Source of the DNA: Populus alba
Taxonomy: Eukaryota; Streptophyta; Magnoliopsida; Malpighiales; Salicaceae
NCBI RefSeq assembly: GCF_005239225.2
Contig: NC_133284.1
Location: 36,532,758-36,596,757 of the forward strand
Length of the DNA: 64,000 nucleotides
Direction of reading: 5' to 3'
In this document: positions 33,233 to 44,039 of the stretch, piece by piece
Position numbering within the stretch: the stretch's first letter is position 1
Layout: each line of letters begins with the position of its first letter
Program-made: the position numbers and the translations under genes
The notes under the pieces: generated by a model
Told to the model about the DNA's origin: nothing
What the model saw: only the letters and a program-made list of their open reading frames with translations
Database searches by the model: none

Positions 33233-35657
33233 TGTTGTAACCCATTTTTGGGTCCCCCTGAAAAAAAATAAAATAAATAGCCAAAAGAGGCAGAAGCGCC
33301 CGAAAAAGTCAGAAAATTGGTCAAGGAATTTAAAAATACAAGGATTAAATTTTTGACAGTATATTCTTGAAGGATGAAAGCCCTATTGAGAAGGAAAATT
33401 TGAATTTTAGGGAGAAAAGCCCAAATTTGGATTTTTATGGGCTTAATTGGATTTTTATGGACTTAATTGGATTTTTATTTGAATTTATAGAAGATTTGAT
33501 TCCAAGAAAAATTGATTTTTAAGTCAATTTGGGCTTTAATTTGGAGAAATTTAAGTTCTGGGACCAAAATATATTTTTTAGGAATTTATTGGGTCAAATC
33601 AGGGGCTTAATTGCATAAATATTGAAGTTTAAGGGCCAATTAGGGATTTAAATAAAATCCGAAACCAGGGACCAAATTGGAAGAGGCGCGTAAATGGAGG
33701 GGCTGCAATTATTCGGTTCAGGGGCCTAATTGAAGAAATTGGAAGTTTATTGATCAATTAGGGGCTCAATTGCATAAATCAGAGGCCAAGGACCAAAGTG
33801 AAAAAGGCGGCCAACAAGAGGGGCGGGGACCGAATTTGGGGGACTGATTTGAAGTTTAACCATTTAAATGAAACGGCGCGTTTTACCCAAAACGACGCCG
33901 TTTCATATATTAAAAAAAAAAAAAAAAAAAAAGAGGAAGATCAGAACGGTGTCGTTTTGAACGACACTGTTCATCTTCCTCCTTCCCCCCGTTTAACAGA
34001 ACAGAAGAAGAGAAAAATTCGAAAATCTTCCCGCACCTCTCTCTCTCCTCGCCCCCACCACCTTTAGATATTGGCCGACCAGCCGTTACACCCCATGGTC
34101 CCCCACGGTTCTGCCCCTATAAATAGAGAAGAAAACCAAAAAAAAAAAAAAAGAGGAGACCCCGAGAGGAATAGAGAGAGAGAGACCCGAGAAGGGAGGA
34201 GAGAGAGAGTGAACCGAACCGAACGCTAGGAACCGCCACAGCACCGCACGGAGCCGCCGCCCACGAGCCACGCCACCGCTGCACCGCCAGCGACCGCCTC
34301 CTCCACGCCAGGTAACTTTTCTTCTTCTCCTTCGTTTGCAGGCGTTGCCTCCTGCATGCAGAGTTATGCATGCAGGAGGCGGGGGGGAAGAAAATTAATT
34401 CTCCCCCCCGTTGGGCCAAAGGTGCTGGGCCAGCCCGATGCTGGCCCAGCCTTGCAAGTCTGGGCCAGTCCTGGCCCAGACGATAGAAGTTTTGGGCCGA
34501 CATCGGCCCAATTTAATTTTGGGCCGACATCGGCCCAATTTAATTTTGGGCCGAGGTCGGCCCGTTTTTTTTATTTTTTTGGGCTGAGCCTGGCCCGTTT
34601 ATTTGGGCCGGCCCAGCCCGAATTTTTATTTTATATTATATATTATATATTATATATTATATATTATATTATATGTGTGTAAATATATATAAAATATAAT
34701 AATAAAAAAATAAATATTTTGAAAAATCTTAAAAAAAATATTGTTGATTTTTCTCCATATTTTTATCAAAGTTGTTTAATTTTGGTTTGTATTTTTATAC
34801 CGTAAAAATACAAAACCAGTGTTAAAAAATACCCGGTTTTCGTCAAAATATCAAAGATTTTCAGAATAAAAAATGTTTTTTTGCTTTCAAAAAATTTCTA
34901 AAAATTTCCTAAAAATATTGTTGATTTTTCTGTATATTTTTATCAAAGCGGATTAATATTGGGTTGTATTTTTATACTGTAAGGATACAAGCTCAGTATT
35001 AAAATACCCGATTTTCGTCAAAGCATAAAAAAAAATAATATTTTCCAAAAATTGTTTTTTTGTTTTAAAAACACGGCCTAGTCTCTCCAATATATATATA
35101 TAAATATTATAAGATTATTTTCACACAACAAAGAAAATTTTCAAAACAATATATATATTAGCATGCATTTTGGCTTTAATAACCAGTTTATTCAAGCCAT
35201 GAGAACTAGGCCAATATTTCAAAAATTCTAAAAAATCTTTTTGTTTTATTTTAGTATTTGGGATTACGAATTTATACGTAAAACGTATTCCTAAGTATTA
35301 TTAATAAAATTTTGGTATGGACTTTAGAACGTTTAGGATTTTTACCCGATAAGATAAAAGACCTTCTTACTGAGGAGGATTTTTTCTTGAACTATAGACA
35401 GATCAACAACTAGGAAAACACAACAACACTTTAGTTTTTTTATCAGACAATAAAACAATGCAGCTTACCTTAGGTAGGGCGTATTGGGGTGCTAATACCT
35501 TCCCTTTACGCAACCAGTCTCCGTACCCAATCTCTGAGACCAGTTAGGTTCCTAGTGACCAAAATACTAGGTGGCGACTCCAAAGAACCAAAAATAAAAA
35601 AATTCGCCAGTCGAGCCCGCAATTGATGAATGAGAATATTTTTTTTGGGGTGCGACA
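33233..35657 (+). repeat. right LTR (2425 bp)
   Basis: Nearly identical to the left LTR. The TATA box is at 34118-34125. Visible base changes include ATATTTGGGG/GTATTGGGG near the end and GAATGGGAA/GAATGAGAA. Most other differences are one-base length changes in A, T, C or G runs. Confidence 0.92.
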
Positions 35658-35662
35658 ACTCC

Positions 35663-36290
35663 AACGCTTGGCCCTTTTCTATCTTTATACATTATTTAAT
35701 TATATTTATTATTTTTTTCTCAATCACATATATATTATTGAGACACTGTGTTAGTGTGTTAATATTATTTTTAATTTACTTTTTAAATAATAATAGGTTT
35801 TTATTTAAAAATCAACACCTATAATAAATAAAAAAATGTTTTTATTCAAATAATAAAGAGATGCATCAATAAAAAAAATAAAGTTTAGATTGAAGAAATC
35901 ATTATAATTCATGCATATGTTTATTTTTATAATAATTTAATTAAATAACAAATGGATTAAAAAAAAAAACAGAGTTACTCTAAAACTCATCATTTTATTT
36001 TATTTTATTTTAAAAAAATTAAATCAAATTTTAATCCGATCAACAAGTTAATACCTAAGTCAATTTCTACTCGAAATACTTTAAATCCTAGCATAGTTTA
36101 TAGACCACGTCGACGGATCATAACATTGCTAAAACAAATTCGGGCATAATCATGAGAACTCCGACTTGTTTCACTCAAAGAAATTACTGAATACTGAACT
36201 TTTAACCTATACTTGCTGGTGTTCTTCGAACATTTTTTTAGATGTAATAAATTGTTAATTGAAATGGTTATATATATAAGTAGCATTAGA
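35663..36290. other. right flank of the LTR retrotransposon
   Basis: AT-rich with no gene. Poly-A and TTTTA runs (35990-36020) are the only structure. Confidence 0.5.
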
Positions 36291-36309
36291 TTATTACCAT
36301 GCTCTTTTT

Positions 36310-36595
36310 CTAAAGAGAATAATATAAATTATATCTTGAGATTTTATTTAACAGCTTTAGATATTGGATTAAGATGATTTTTTTGACATGATATCAAAGT
36401 CTTAATGATTAAGTGGTTACGAGTTCAAATCTCACTATTCTATTTATTTGATAAAAATTAAGCACAAGATAATATGTGTATATACAAGTTTTAATTTAAA
36501 AGGCTTTTATTTAAGATAGTGTGTTAGAAAAAATAATATAAATTATATTTTAAAATTTTATTTAATTGTTTAAATTATTAGATTAATTTTTTTTT
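36310..36595. repeat. dispersed repeat with polymerase III B-box-like segment
   Basis: AATAATATAAATTATAT opens (about 36319) and recurs (about 36532), each followed by TTTTATTTAA. Between them GTGGTTACGAGTTCAAATCT (about 36411-36430) resembles a tRNA-type B box. The family is shared with 9.85-10.14 kb and the foldback at 10.7-11.2 kb. Confidence 0.5.
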
Positions 36596-36599
36596 AATG

Positions 36600-37088
36600 T
36601 ATATACAGTTATAATTGAAAAAGAAAAGCAACAGGAATTCAAGCAAACGAACAATTCCACTTGCGGTGGAGGTGCGATTTGGAGCCTGACAATCTGGTGG
36701 GATATCTTATCCTCGTGACTGGTCAAAAAAACTTTAGTACATGTCCTGGAAAAGCAAACCACCACAATCTGGTGAGATATTTCCACGCCTGCTTTCTCAC
36801 CTTTTCAAGTAATTATCCATATTCATACTCTAATATTTTAAAAATATTTCTTAGGGTTACTTTAAATCCAATATAAAAATATTCCTAGGGTTTAAACTTA
36901 ACAGCTAAGTTCATGGCATGCTTGCAATACAGCTATCTGCATCGGTGTTTATCTTCTTACACGCAGTCATTCGACAAGACTTCAACAGCCGACGCGGTTG
37001 TGTAATAATTGACTGCATCGTTCATGAATCATATTGATAAGTTTAAATCTAAAATTAAAAAAGTTCACACGCGTGAAACGATATTTCT

Positions 37089-37124
<36 letters not shown>

Positions 37125-38407
37125 TCTTATATGATTGTGGGATAGAATTGAAGTTTTGCGATATGCCCTAACATTTTGCAAGCATATTCTATAGCTAGCT
37201 AAGGTTGGAATCATGTTCAAATTAGACGCAAAAAAAATGCTGTTTTTTTCTTGTTTTTTTTTCTTAATTAGGTTTTATAATTTTATTTGATTTAGATTTT
37301 ATTAACTAGCAAAATTTTAGCTCGTATTTAAATAGTTTTGTATGTCATTTTTCATAGTAAATTATCAAATTTGATATTACTAACATTCGGAATCTATAGA
37401 CTCGTAGTTTTCTCTACAATTTAAAATTATAATTTAAGGCTTGAGAAAGGGTTTTATATTCTATCTTTCACTATTTTTACATTACATGAAAAAATAATAA
37501 TTTAAAAGACAGCCATAGGTGAAGGGAAATACAAAAGTGTAGGTTGTATAGTTGTAGACCAACAGTGGATGACATACAACACGCATGCATAAAACTTGCT
37601 AGTTCGTGTGTAACGTGTCATAAAAAAATGAACCAAAATAGAAGGACAGTCTAATAACAGTCTAAATTACTATTCACCCTCTTACAAAGTATTGTGCAAC
37701 GGGTTTACTTTTTATTTATTTTTGGTCCCTAAACTTTTTTTTTAATTGAATCTTTCAGTTGCAAAATTGATTGCCAATTGCTTTATATTTGGTGGCTAGG
37801 GAAAATTCAAAGAAGGGAGACCAAGGTGGAAAAGGCGTTGAAAATCGATGGCATGTTTGAAGGTGGCGTGAAAAGTTCATTTTAGTTCTCCAACTTACAA
37901 AATGATATGTTTTTGGTCCCTTAATATTTTTTTCAAATTCAATTTTGTTAAAAAAACTATATTTTTATTATTTTTTAGTTCTTGTTTGTAAAAGGAAAGA
38001 GAAAGCATCACCAATTTCTTACATGAAGAGAGAAAGTTGTTGTTTTTGCCAATTCTGATAAGTAAAATGGTTGATATTAGTGCCCATGAATTTATTTGAT
38101 AATATGAGTTTGATGGAGGTTGTTTAAAACCTTAATTTGCCTAAGAAAATAGATTAAAGTTGATGAAGGAAATTTTAACCCAGTTTGATTTTGTGTTTTT
38201 GAATTTTTTCTGGGTTTATGAGGTTGATAAATTAATTTCTAGATGTTCTAATGGTGTTATAAAGTTTTTTTTCCCCTTGAAATAGGTTTGTTGGGCAAAT
38301 AAAAGCTCTATCCTTTTTTTTTTTTGCCACCATAATGGTGGTTAGAATATGAGTAAAAAGACAATGTGTTATTTACTTTATTAGATGACATGTTGTCTCA
38401 ACGACAA

Positions 38408-38459
<52 letters not shown>

Positions 38460-38640
38460 TAAGGAATAGTGTAATGTTTTCTTATTTCTTATTGGTTTCT
38501 TGTCTCTTATCTCTTATAATACTTATCCCTAAATTCTCCTTTTCCAACATGTATGTGGCATTGTTACACGTACTGGAAGGGTTACATTTCTTATTCCTTG
38601 ACTTACCTCTTCATTCACATCATAAATTTATTTTGTTTTA
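36600..38640. other. intergenic DNA with microsatellites
   Basis: (AT)n lies at about 37097-37119 and a compound (CT)n(AT)n at about 38408-38459. Small frames at 36583-36876 and 38366-38641 have no supporting features; the latter is largely translated microsatellite. Confidence 0.5.
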
Positions 38641-40570
38641 AAATCAAGTATATCAGTTGGTGAAACCCTATTCCTCCAAACTAAACTTTCTAGATCAAAT
38701 ACACTTGTTCCTAGAGCCATTCAATAAAGAGATGCAACCCTTCCAAAAAATTGAATCCTTAAAGATGTAACACAACCCGAACTACAACAGCCACTAAAAC
38801 CAAATGTCCACATTAAAGAAATAACTCAATATACTAATTGTAAAGTCAAATTGTCTTTTCATCGCCACTCAACTAGTTCTAGGTTTTCATATGAATCTTT
38901 CTCATCCAGTATAATAGATCTAGAAAGAATTTCTAAAATCCCTTCTGTCATAAATACACCATACAATACAAATCCATCCAGGAAATCAACCTATGATATT
39001 TCTAATACTAGCTTCCAAAATGCATATTACACTGCAAATATACATAAACCCTAAACAACAATCTCCTTCAACCTCTCCAAACTTTTCTGCAGTCACAGAA
39101 AAAATTCAAAACGAGCTAAATGTTGACTTCAAAAAAATAATTTTTTATTGACAAAACTTATTTTTAAAATGATTTTTATAGTGATCATAACTCTGAAAAG
39201 ATTTTTTTTTCATAACTTTTTTACAACAAAGACACGAGATACCAAAATATTTCTATGATTTCATCACATTACATAAAGTTAAAATCTTATTTTTTTTTAT
39301 TGGTTTGAATTATATTATGCATCTAAACATCATATTACATATCCTTTCACATATGTAAAACATACATGTCCTATAATATCTAGAAAAAAAACTCATGTCT
39401 AGGAACTTGCTAGTGGTCCTTCAGTTGAATCTGAACATCCACCTTTAAGGAACCTCAAAATCACTCACAAAAACCAAATAGTTGAAGCAACTCCTTACAA
39501 AATTCTCAGTGAAGACATTACTACAAATATCAAACACATTATCCAGCAAAACAATTTTACCAATACTAACCTCAGCACCTTAAGCAAACAATCAACAAAA
39601 ATAGAAAAATAAATCCAAAAGACTCTTACTAACTCTTCTAAGACTATAAGATCTTAGACCTCAAACCAAAAAACCCAGTTTTCAAACCTTACAAAGTCAC
39701 CAACACAAGCCAAACATAACTCCAAAACAATAAAATGACTTTTTCAAAGCTATCAAAGACTATCTTCACCAAATTAAAGCCTCAACCCTAATTGTTCTCG
39801 ACAATAGTACCATGAGATAGAACGAGACATACATAGACTTGTGATAAATTACAAACCATTGAATAAAGCTTTAAAGTGGATTGGATATCCAATTCCAAAT
39901 AAATAAAAAGATTTATTATAAAAATTGCATTCGGTTTTCATATTTTATAAGTTTGACATGAAATCACGATTTTAGCAAATTTAGATTCATCCAAAAGATT
40001 GTTATAAAATTGCATTTACAGTTCCATTTGGTCAGTATGAGTGGAACATTATGCCATTTAGTTTGAAAAATGCACCATCTGAATTTCAAAGAATAATAAA
40101 TGACATATTTAATGCATATTCCAAATTCTGCATAGTCTACATTGATGATGTTCTTATTTTTTTCGAACTTATTATAATAATATTTTAAACATTTACAAAC
40201 ATTCTTTTATGTTACAAAACAAAATGGCTTAGTTGTCTCTAAATCAAAACTTTTCTCTTTTTCAAACTCATGTTCGTTTTCTTGGTCATTATATTTGTCA
40301 ATGTACTATCACACCTATTGAGAGATCCCTTATCTTTACTAATAAATTTCCTGATAAAATCCTTGGTAAACCTCATTTATAAAGGTTTCTAGGAAGTATA
40401 AATTATGTTTTAGGCTTTTATCTAAATATCAGTAGACTTGCAAAACCTCTTCATGATAGATTGAGAAAAAAACCAATTACCATAGTCTAATGAACATATT
40501 GCTCTTATTCATCATATTAAAAAACAAGTCCAAGAAACCCCTTGTCTTCATATAGTCAATCCCTTAGCTC
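38641..40570 (+). pseudogene. endogenous caulimovirid-like (pararetroviral) remnant
   Basis: Broken polyprotein pieces lie in one orientation. A Ser/Asn/Thr-rich part (38850-39054) precedes heavily interrupted frames. A reverse-transcriptase region (about 39840-40160) has the catalytic YIDDV at 40138-40152 and the PFGQYEWN segment typical of plant pararetroviruses rather than Ty3/gypsy. RNase H-side sequence with FLGSINYV follows around 40384-40410. Many stops and frameshifts, no protease motif, and no LTRs or integrase are seen. It cannot encode a working product. Closest groups are florendovirus- or petuvirus-like; assignment by eye only. Confidence 0.75.
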
Positions 40571-40574
40571 CTAA

Positions 40575-42630
40575 AATATTTTTAAAAAATATATGATTCG
40601 TGTCATGATAGTGTGATAATTAAATAGAAAAAAATATATAATATTAAAGGATGATATTAAAAAAAACATTAATTGAAAAAAAAAATAGCAAAGCAAAGCA
40701 CTATTCCAATGAATAGTGTTATATGAGGTGGGGCACACTGAAACCCATCCTCTTTTAATTTATAGATTCTTTGAATCTCTTTTAAACTCTGATATTATAT
40801 TATATTAAATTAGATATTTGAGTTTAAATTTCATTTAAAAGATTTAAATCTTAGATGGTTTATTCTCTATCTTTTTTATTTTTTTATTTTATAATTATTC
40901 AATTCTAAAAAGGTTTTTTTGACATATATACAACAAATTATATGAAAATGAAATTAAGATAAAGAAAATCCTCATATACTCCATGTTGTCCGAATATGCC
41001 TAGTGAATAAACAAAATGACAAACATAATTGACTAACAAGTGACATATAAACCTATGAATAAATAGGTGTAATAGTTTTAGCCATTAACACTTAAATGCC
41101 ACTTGATAATTTACAAGTTGACCAGGAAGATGCATTATCCAATATCTTCTCCTTATCCTCGATGACTAAGCAATTTTGTTCGAAAAATGAAAAAGTTTTT
41201 ATTTATTTATTTTAACTTATATTCTTGGAAATGATACAATTATGGAATTATTAGCTAGGATATATATGAATATGCGTAGTCTCCTTTATTCCATCAAGGC
41301 AGCCCCTTTGAAGTCCCTGAAAGTGCTTCCTGCGATTGATGGTAAACCGCCTTGGACCAAAAGCTGAAGAGAAGCACACCTAAGGCAGCCTCACCAAGGT
41401 AAGGCATTATATTTTTTTGTTCTTCAAATTGGACATTATAGGAGGGATGCGGCTTGGTGCCCATCTGAGCACTGCTAGATCACCTAGTTTTTTTTTAGCA
41501 CTTAAAAAAAAAAAAAAAAATAACATAATACAAAAAATATTTAAAAAAATAGTACAGCTTAAAAAGTCACATATGATACTCCAACTGTCTTCAAAATTAA
41601 AAATAGACTGACACAATTTACAATAAAAAAAAAAAAAAGAAAGCGTAGGGACAAAAACAAGACCCCGAAGTGGGCCAGACAAGTCGTCCAAACTTGTTGA
41701 ATTCTTCTAGTCAAGATCTTTCTAACTATACCGGTGGTGTCATTATTGAAACTTCAGTGTGTTTTCAAGATTTTTTTTTTGTTTTTTTATTTTCTTTCTC
41801 CTCCTTGTAATTTTTGAAAAGAGAGGAGAGATAAAAAAGTAAAAAAAAAAAAGATTTTGAAAGCATATTGAAGCTCCAGTGATGATATAATTAATACCAT
41901 TGGAAAGATCTCAATGATATGAATTCAATGACATTAAAGAAAGTCGTAAATAATTTTGTTATTAGAGTTTCGGTGTGTCTCTAATGTTTTTTTCTTTCTT
42001 TCTTTCTTTCTTTTCTTGTTTTTCTCTCTCACCTCTTTTTTTCTTTATAGTGACATAGACATTTGTGACTAAGGAGTAGTATATATCACCTACAACTTTT
42101 TAAATTATACTACTTTTCTAAATATATTTTTTGTAATGTGTTATTTTATCCATTTGTTAAGTGCTACAGTACAAAAATACTAAAAGAGAGAGAGAGAGAG
42201 AGAGTGGCAAGAATGCAGAAAGAAAACAAATTATTCTCCTTTATGTAATGATCCACTATGCTGCCTAATTGATAAGGGCACTTTGTCTCCCGGGGACAAA
42301 TTCCCATATCATGTGTGCAGGGTAAACACTTGCAATCCCTATAAAATATATGATAGAACTCAATTCTTTTGGCAGTGGTAATTAAAAAATTATATGTTCA
42401 TTGCTTTGGAAGGCATAAAGATTAATGAATTCCCATATCTTGGAAAGTGTTTTAACTGTAACTAATAACCGGAATAAGTACCTCGCAGTCCTCTATGGAG
42501 ATTATGCTTTCAAGATATTTAAGCCAAGGGACCACATCTGGACTTTTCATGTCTATCTGTAGCCCCCTCCACAACACACACACACACTCACAAAACAAGA
42601 AAAAAAAAAAAAAAAAAGTAGTCAATCCCA
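40575..42630. other. intergenic DNA upstream of the DUF761-like gene
   Basis: Contains poly-A runs (41503-41520), TTTC repeats (about 41994-42014), (GA)n (about 42185-42204), and a (CA)n plus poly-A block just before the promoter (42570-42617). A less AT-rich patch at 41280-41405 has a donor-like CCAAGGTAAGG but no frame I can defend. Confidence 0.4.
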
Positions 42631-42634
42631 CTAT

Positions 42635-42643
42635 TATATATAT
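42635..42643 (+). promoter_or_regulatory. TATA box of the DUF761-like gene
   Basis: TATATATAT lies 70-77 bp upstream of the ATG. The leader start is expected near 42665-42675. Confidence 0.6.
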
Positions 42644-42711
42644 GCACCCTCTGTTCCACTGAAATAATCACACAATCTGTATCTAGTGCTTAACCTGATC
42701 TTCGAGCAAAC

Positions 42712-43083
42712 ATGGAGTCCAACCGCAAGCGCAAAGGGTTCACGAAGGGCAAGCTGATGCTGTTCTATCGTTCATCACCGAAGCCTTCCTCAAATGTACA
42801 GTACAGCAGCAAGGTTAAGCCAAGCCAGACATCTCCGACAACAGCTTCAGTGGGTTATGTTAACCGTGATTATATGATTGCTCCACAGAAGCAGGTGGTC
42901 TCATTTATAGTGCCTGCTGCAGACAACCATCGTGACAAGCTAAGCCAGTTCGACACCTTCTTCGGGGTTGTTGGTGATGTAAGTGTAGATACCAAGGCTG
43001 CTAGCTACATCTCTTCGGTTCAAGAACGCTTCAAGCTTGAACGAGTCAACTCGGAACGAAAGCAGCTTGAAGACAAGCTGTAG
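42712..43083 (+). CDS. DUF761-like plant protein, 123 residues
   Basis: A single-exon frame with plant-like leader, TATA and downstream AATAAA signals (43142-43147, 43267-43272). The N-terminus is basic (MESNRKRKGFTKGKLMLFYR) and the middle is Ser/Thr/Pro-rich. The C-terminal segment (about residues 88-118, SVDTKAASYISSVQERFKLE) fits the short DUF761 motif found near the end of many small plant proteins. Some of these are described as avr9/Cf-9 rapidly elicited or cotton-fibre proteins. No signal peptide or membrane span. Balanced codon use contrasts with the flanks. Molecular role of the family is not established; the DUF761 call is from motif memory. Confidence 0.75.
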   Translation: MESNRKRKGFTKGKLMLFYRSSPKPSSNVQYSSKVKPSQTSPTTASVGYVNRDYMIAPQKQVVSFIVPAADNHRDKLSQFDTFFGVVGDVSVDTKAASYISSVQERFKLERVNSERKQLEDKL

Positions 43084-43141
43084 GGTTTAATATGCATGGA
43101 TGGTTCACTCTGCCCGCTGGTTAGCTAGCTAGTCGTGAATT

Positions 43142-43272
43142 AATAAAACCTTGATCGTATAGTTTCATTTGTGCAGAGAGGTACTGTACATTTGTTTAAA
43201 CTGAATCTTTAATTTTTAGGAATATCAGTGCATGTCTTAAGTCATCAAGGCTTCTCATGTATTACCAATAAA
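43142..43272 (+). terminator. polyadenylation signals of the DUF761-like gene
   Basis: Two AATAAA hexamers (43142 and 43267) lie 60 and 185 bp after the stop, in T-rich surroundings. Confidence 0.5.
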
Positions 43273-43494
43273 GTTGTGGCCAATCAGAAATTTAATTCAT
43301 CCTTTCACTCTTTACTCTATGCGTTTATTTGATTTGTAACTGCAGGTGCTATAAAATATTTACTTGATTGGTTAAGTTTTTGTTTATTCTGATTGATGCA
43401 TCAATATATTTTAAAATTTAGTTTTAGTTCAAGTTTATTTTTAAAAGAGTCAAAGGCAGCGATAACTTAACATATATAGACTTGGCAGAACATT

Positions 43495-44035
43495 TGGGCT
43501 AGACGACATGGGTCTGACTTTCTTCTTGACACAATATTATTGGATTTAGCTAAACGATAAATCCAAGTGCATATGGTTTCGGCGAACTTCTAGACCTAAT
43601 ATCCTTGGATTCAGCTACGCGTTGAGCTCAAATAGACGTGGGTTTAACAAACTGTCAGGCCCATCATTATTAGATTCAGTTACGCATTAAGCCCAAATAA
43701 ACATGGATCTAGCGAGTTATTAAACCTAACATAATTGAGTTTAGATACGTGTTGAGCCCAAAGACCTATCGCTCTAGCGAGTTATTGGACCCTACATCCT
43801 TGGGTTCGACTACGCGCTAAGCCCAAGTACATATGGGTCTGTTGAGCTACTAGACCCAATATTCTTGGGTTCAACCCTGCAGTAAGTTGAAATAGGCATG
43901 GGTTTGGTGAGCTATCAGAGTCAGACCTAACATTCTTTGATTCAGTTACACGTTAAACACAAATACATGTAAGTTTGGAGAATGTTCTTGGATTATGTTG
44001 CATGCTGAGGCTAAACAGACGTGGGTCTAGCAGGA
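43495..44035. repeat. degenerate minisatellite, about 65 bp period, 8 copies
   Basis: The landmark TTGGRTTCAGYTACGCGTTR appears at about 43541, 43603, 43670, 43734, 43799, 43865, 43938 and 43989. Each is preceded by GGGTCTAGCGAGYTAYTRGA-like sequence. Copies differ at many positions, so the array is old. Higher GC than its flanks. Confidence 0.8.
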
Positions 44036-44039
44036 GATG

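Larger units (their letters stand above)
25830..35657 (+). mobile_element. complete non-autonomous Tat/Ogre-like LTR retrotransposon (gag only)
   Basis: LTRs at 25830-28264 and 33233-35657 both start TGTTGTAACC and end GTGCGACA. The element is flanked by the 5-bp duplication ACTCC (25825-25829, 35658-35662). A primer-binding site follows the left LTR and a polypurine tract precedes the right one. The 4968-bp interior has one intact gag frame (28840-30270). I find no protease, reverse transcriptase, RNase H or integrase. It resembles plant TR-GAG/LARD-type elements, mobilised by enzymes of autonomous relatives. PBS type and gag sequence place it near the Tat/Ogre branch of Ty3/gypsy. The LTRs differ mainly in homopolymer lengths with a handful of base changes, so insertion is recent. 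Confidence 0.93.

Noticed and set aside
38366..38641. 91-codon plus-strand open frame
   Set aside because: Largely a translated CT/AT microsatellite with no promoter or domain.
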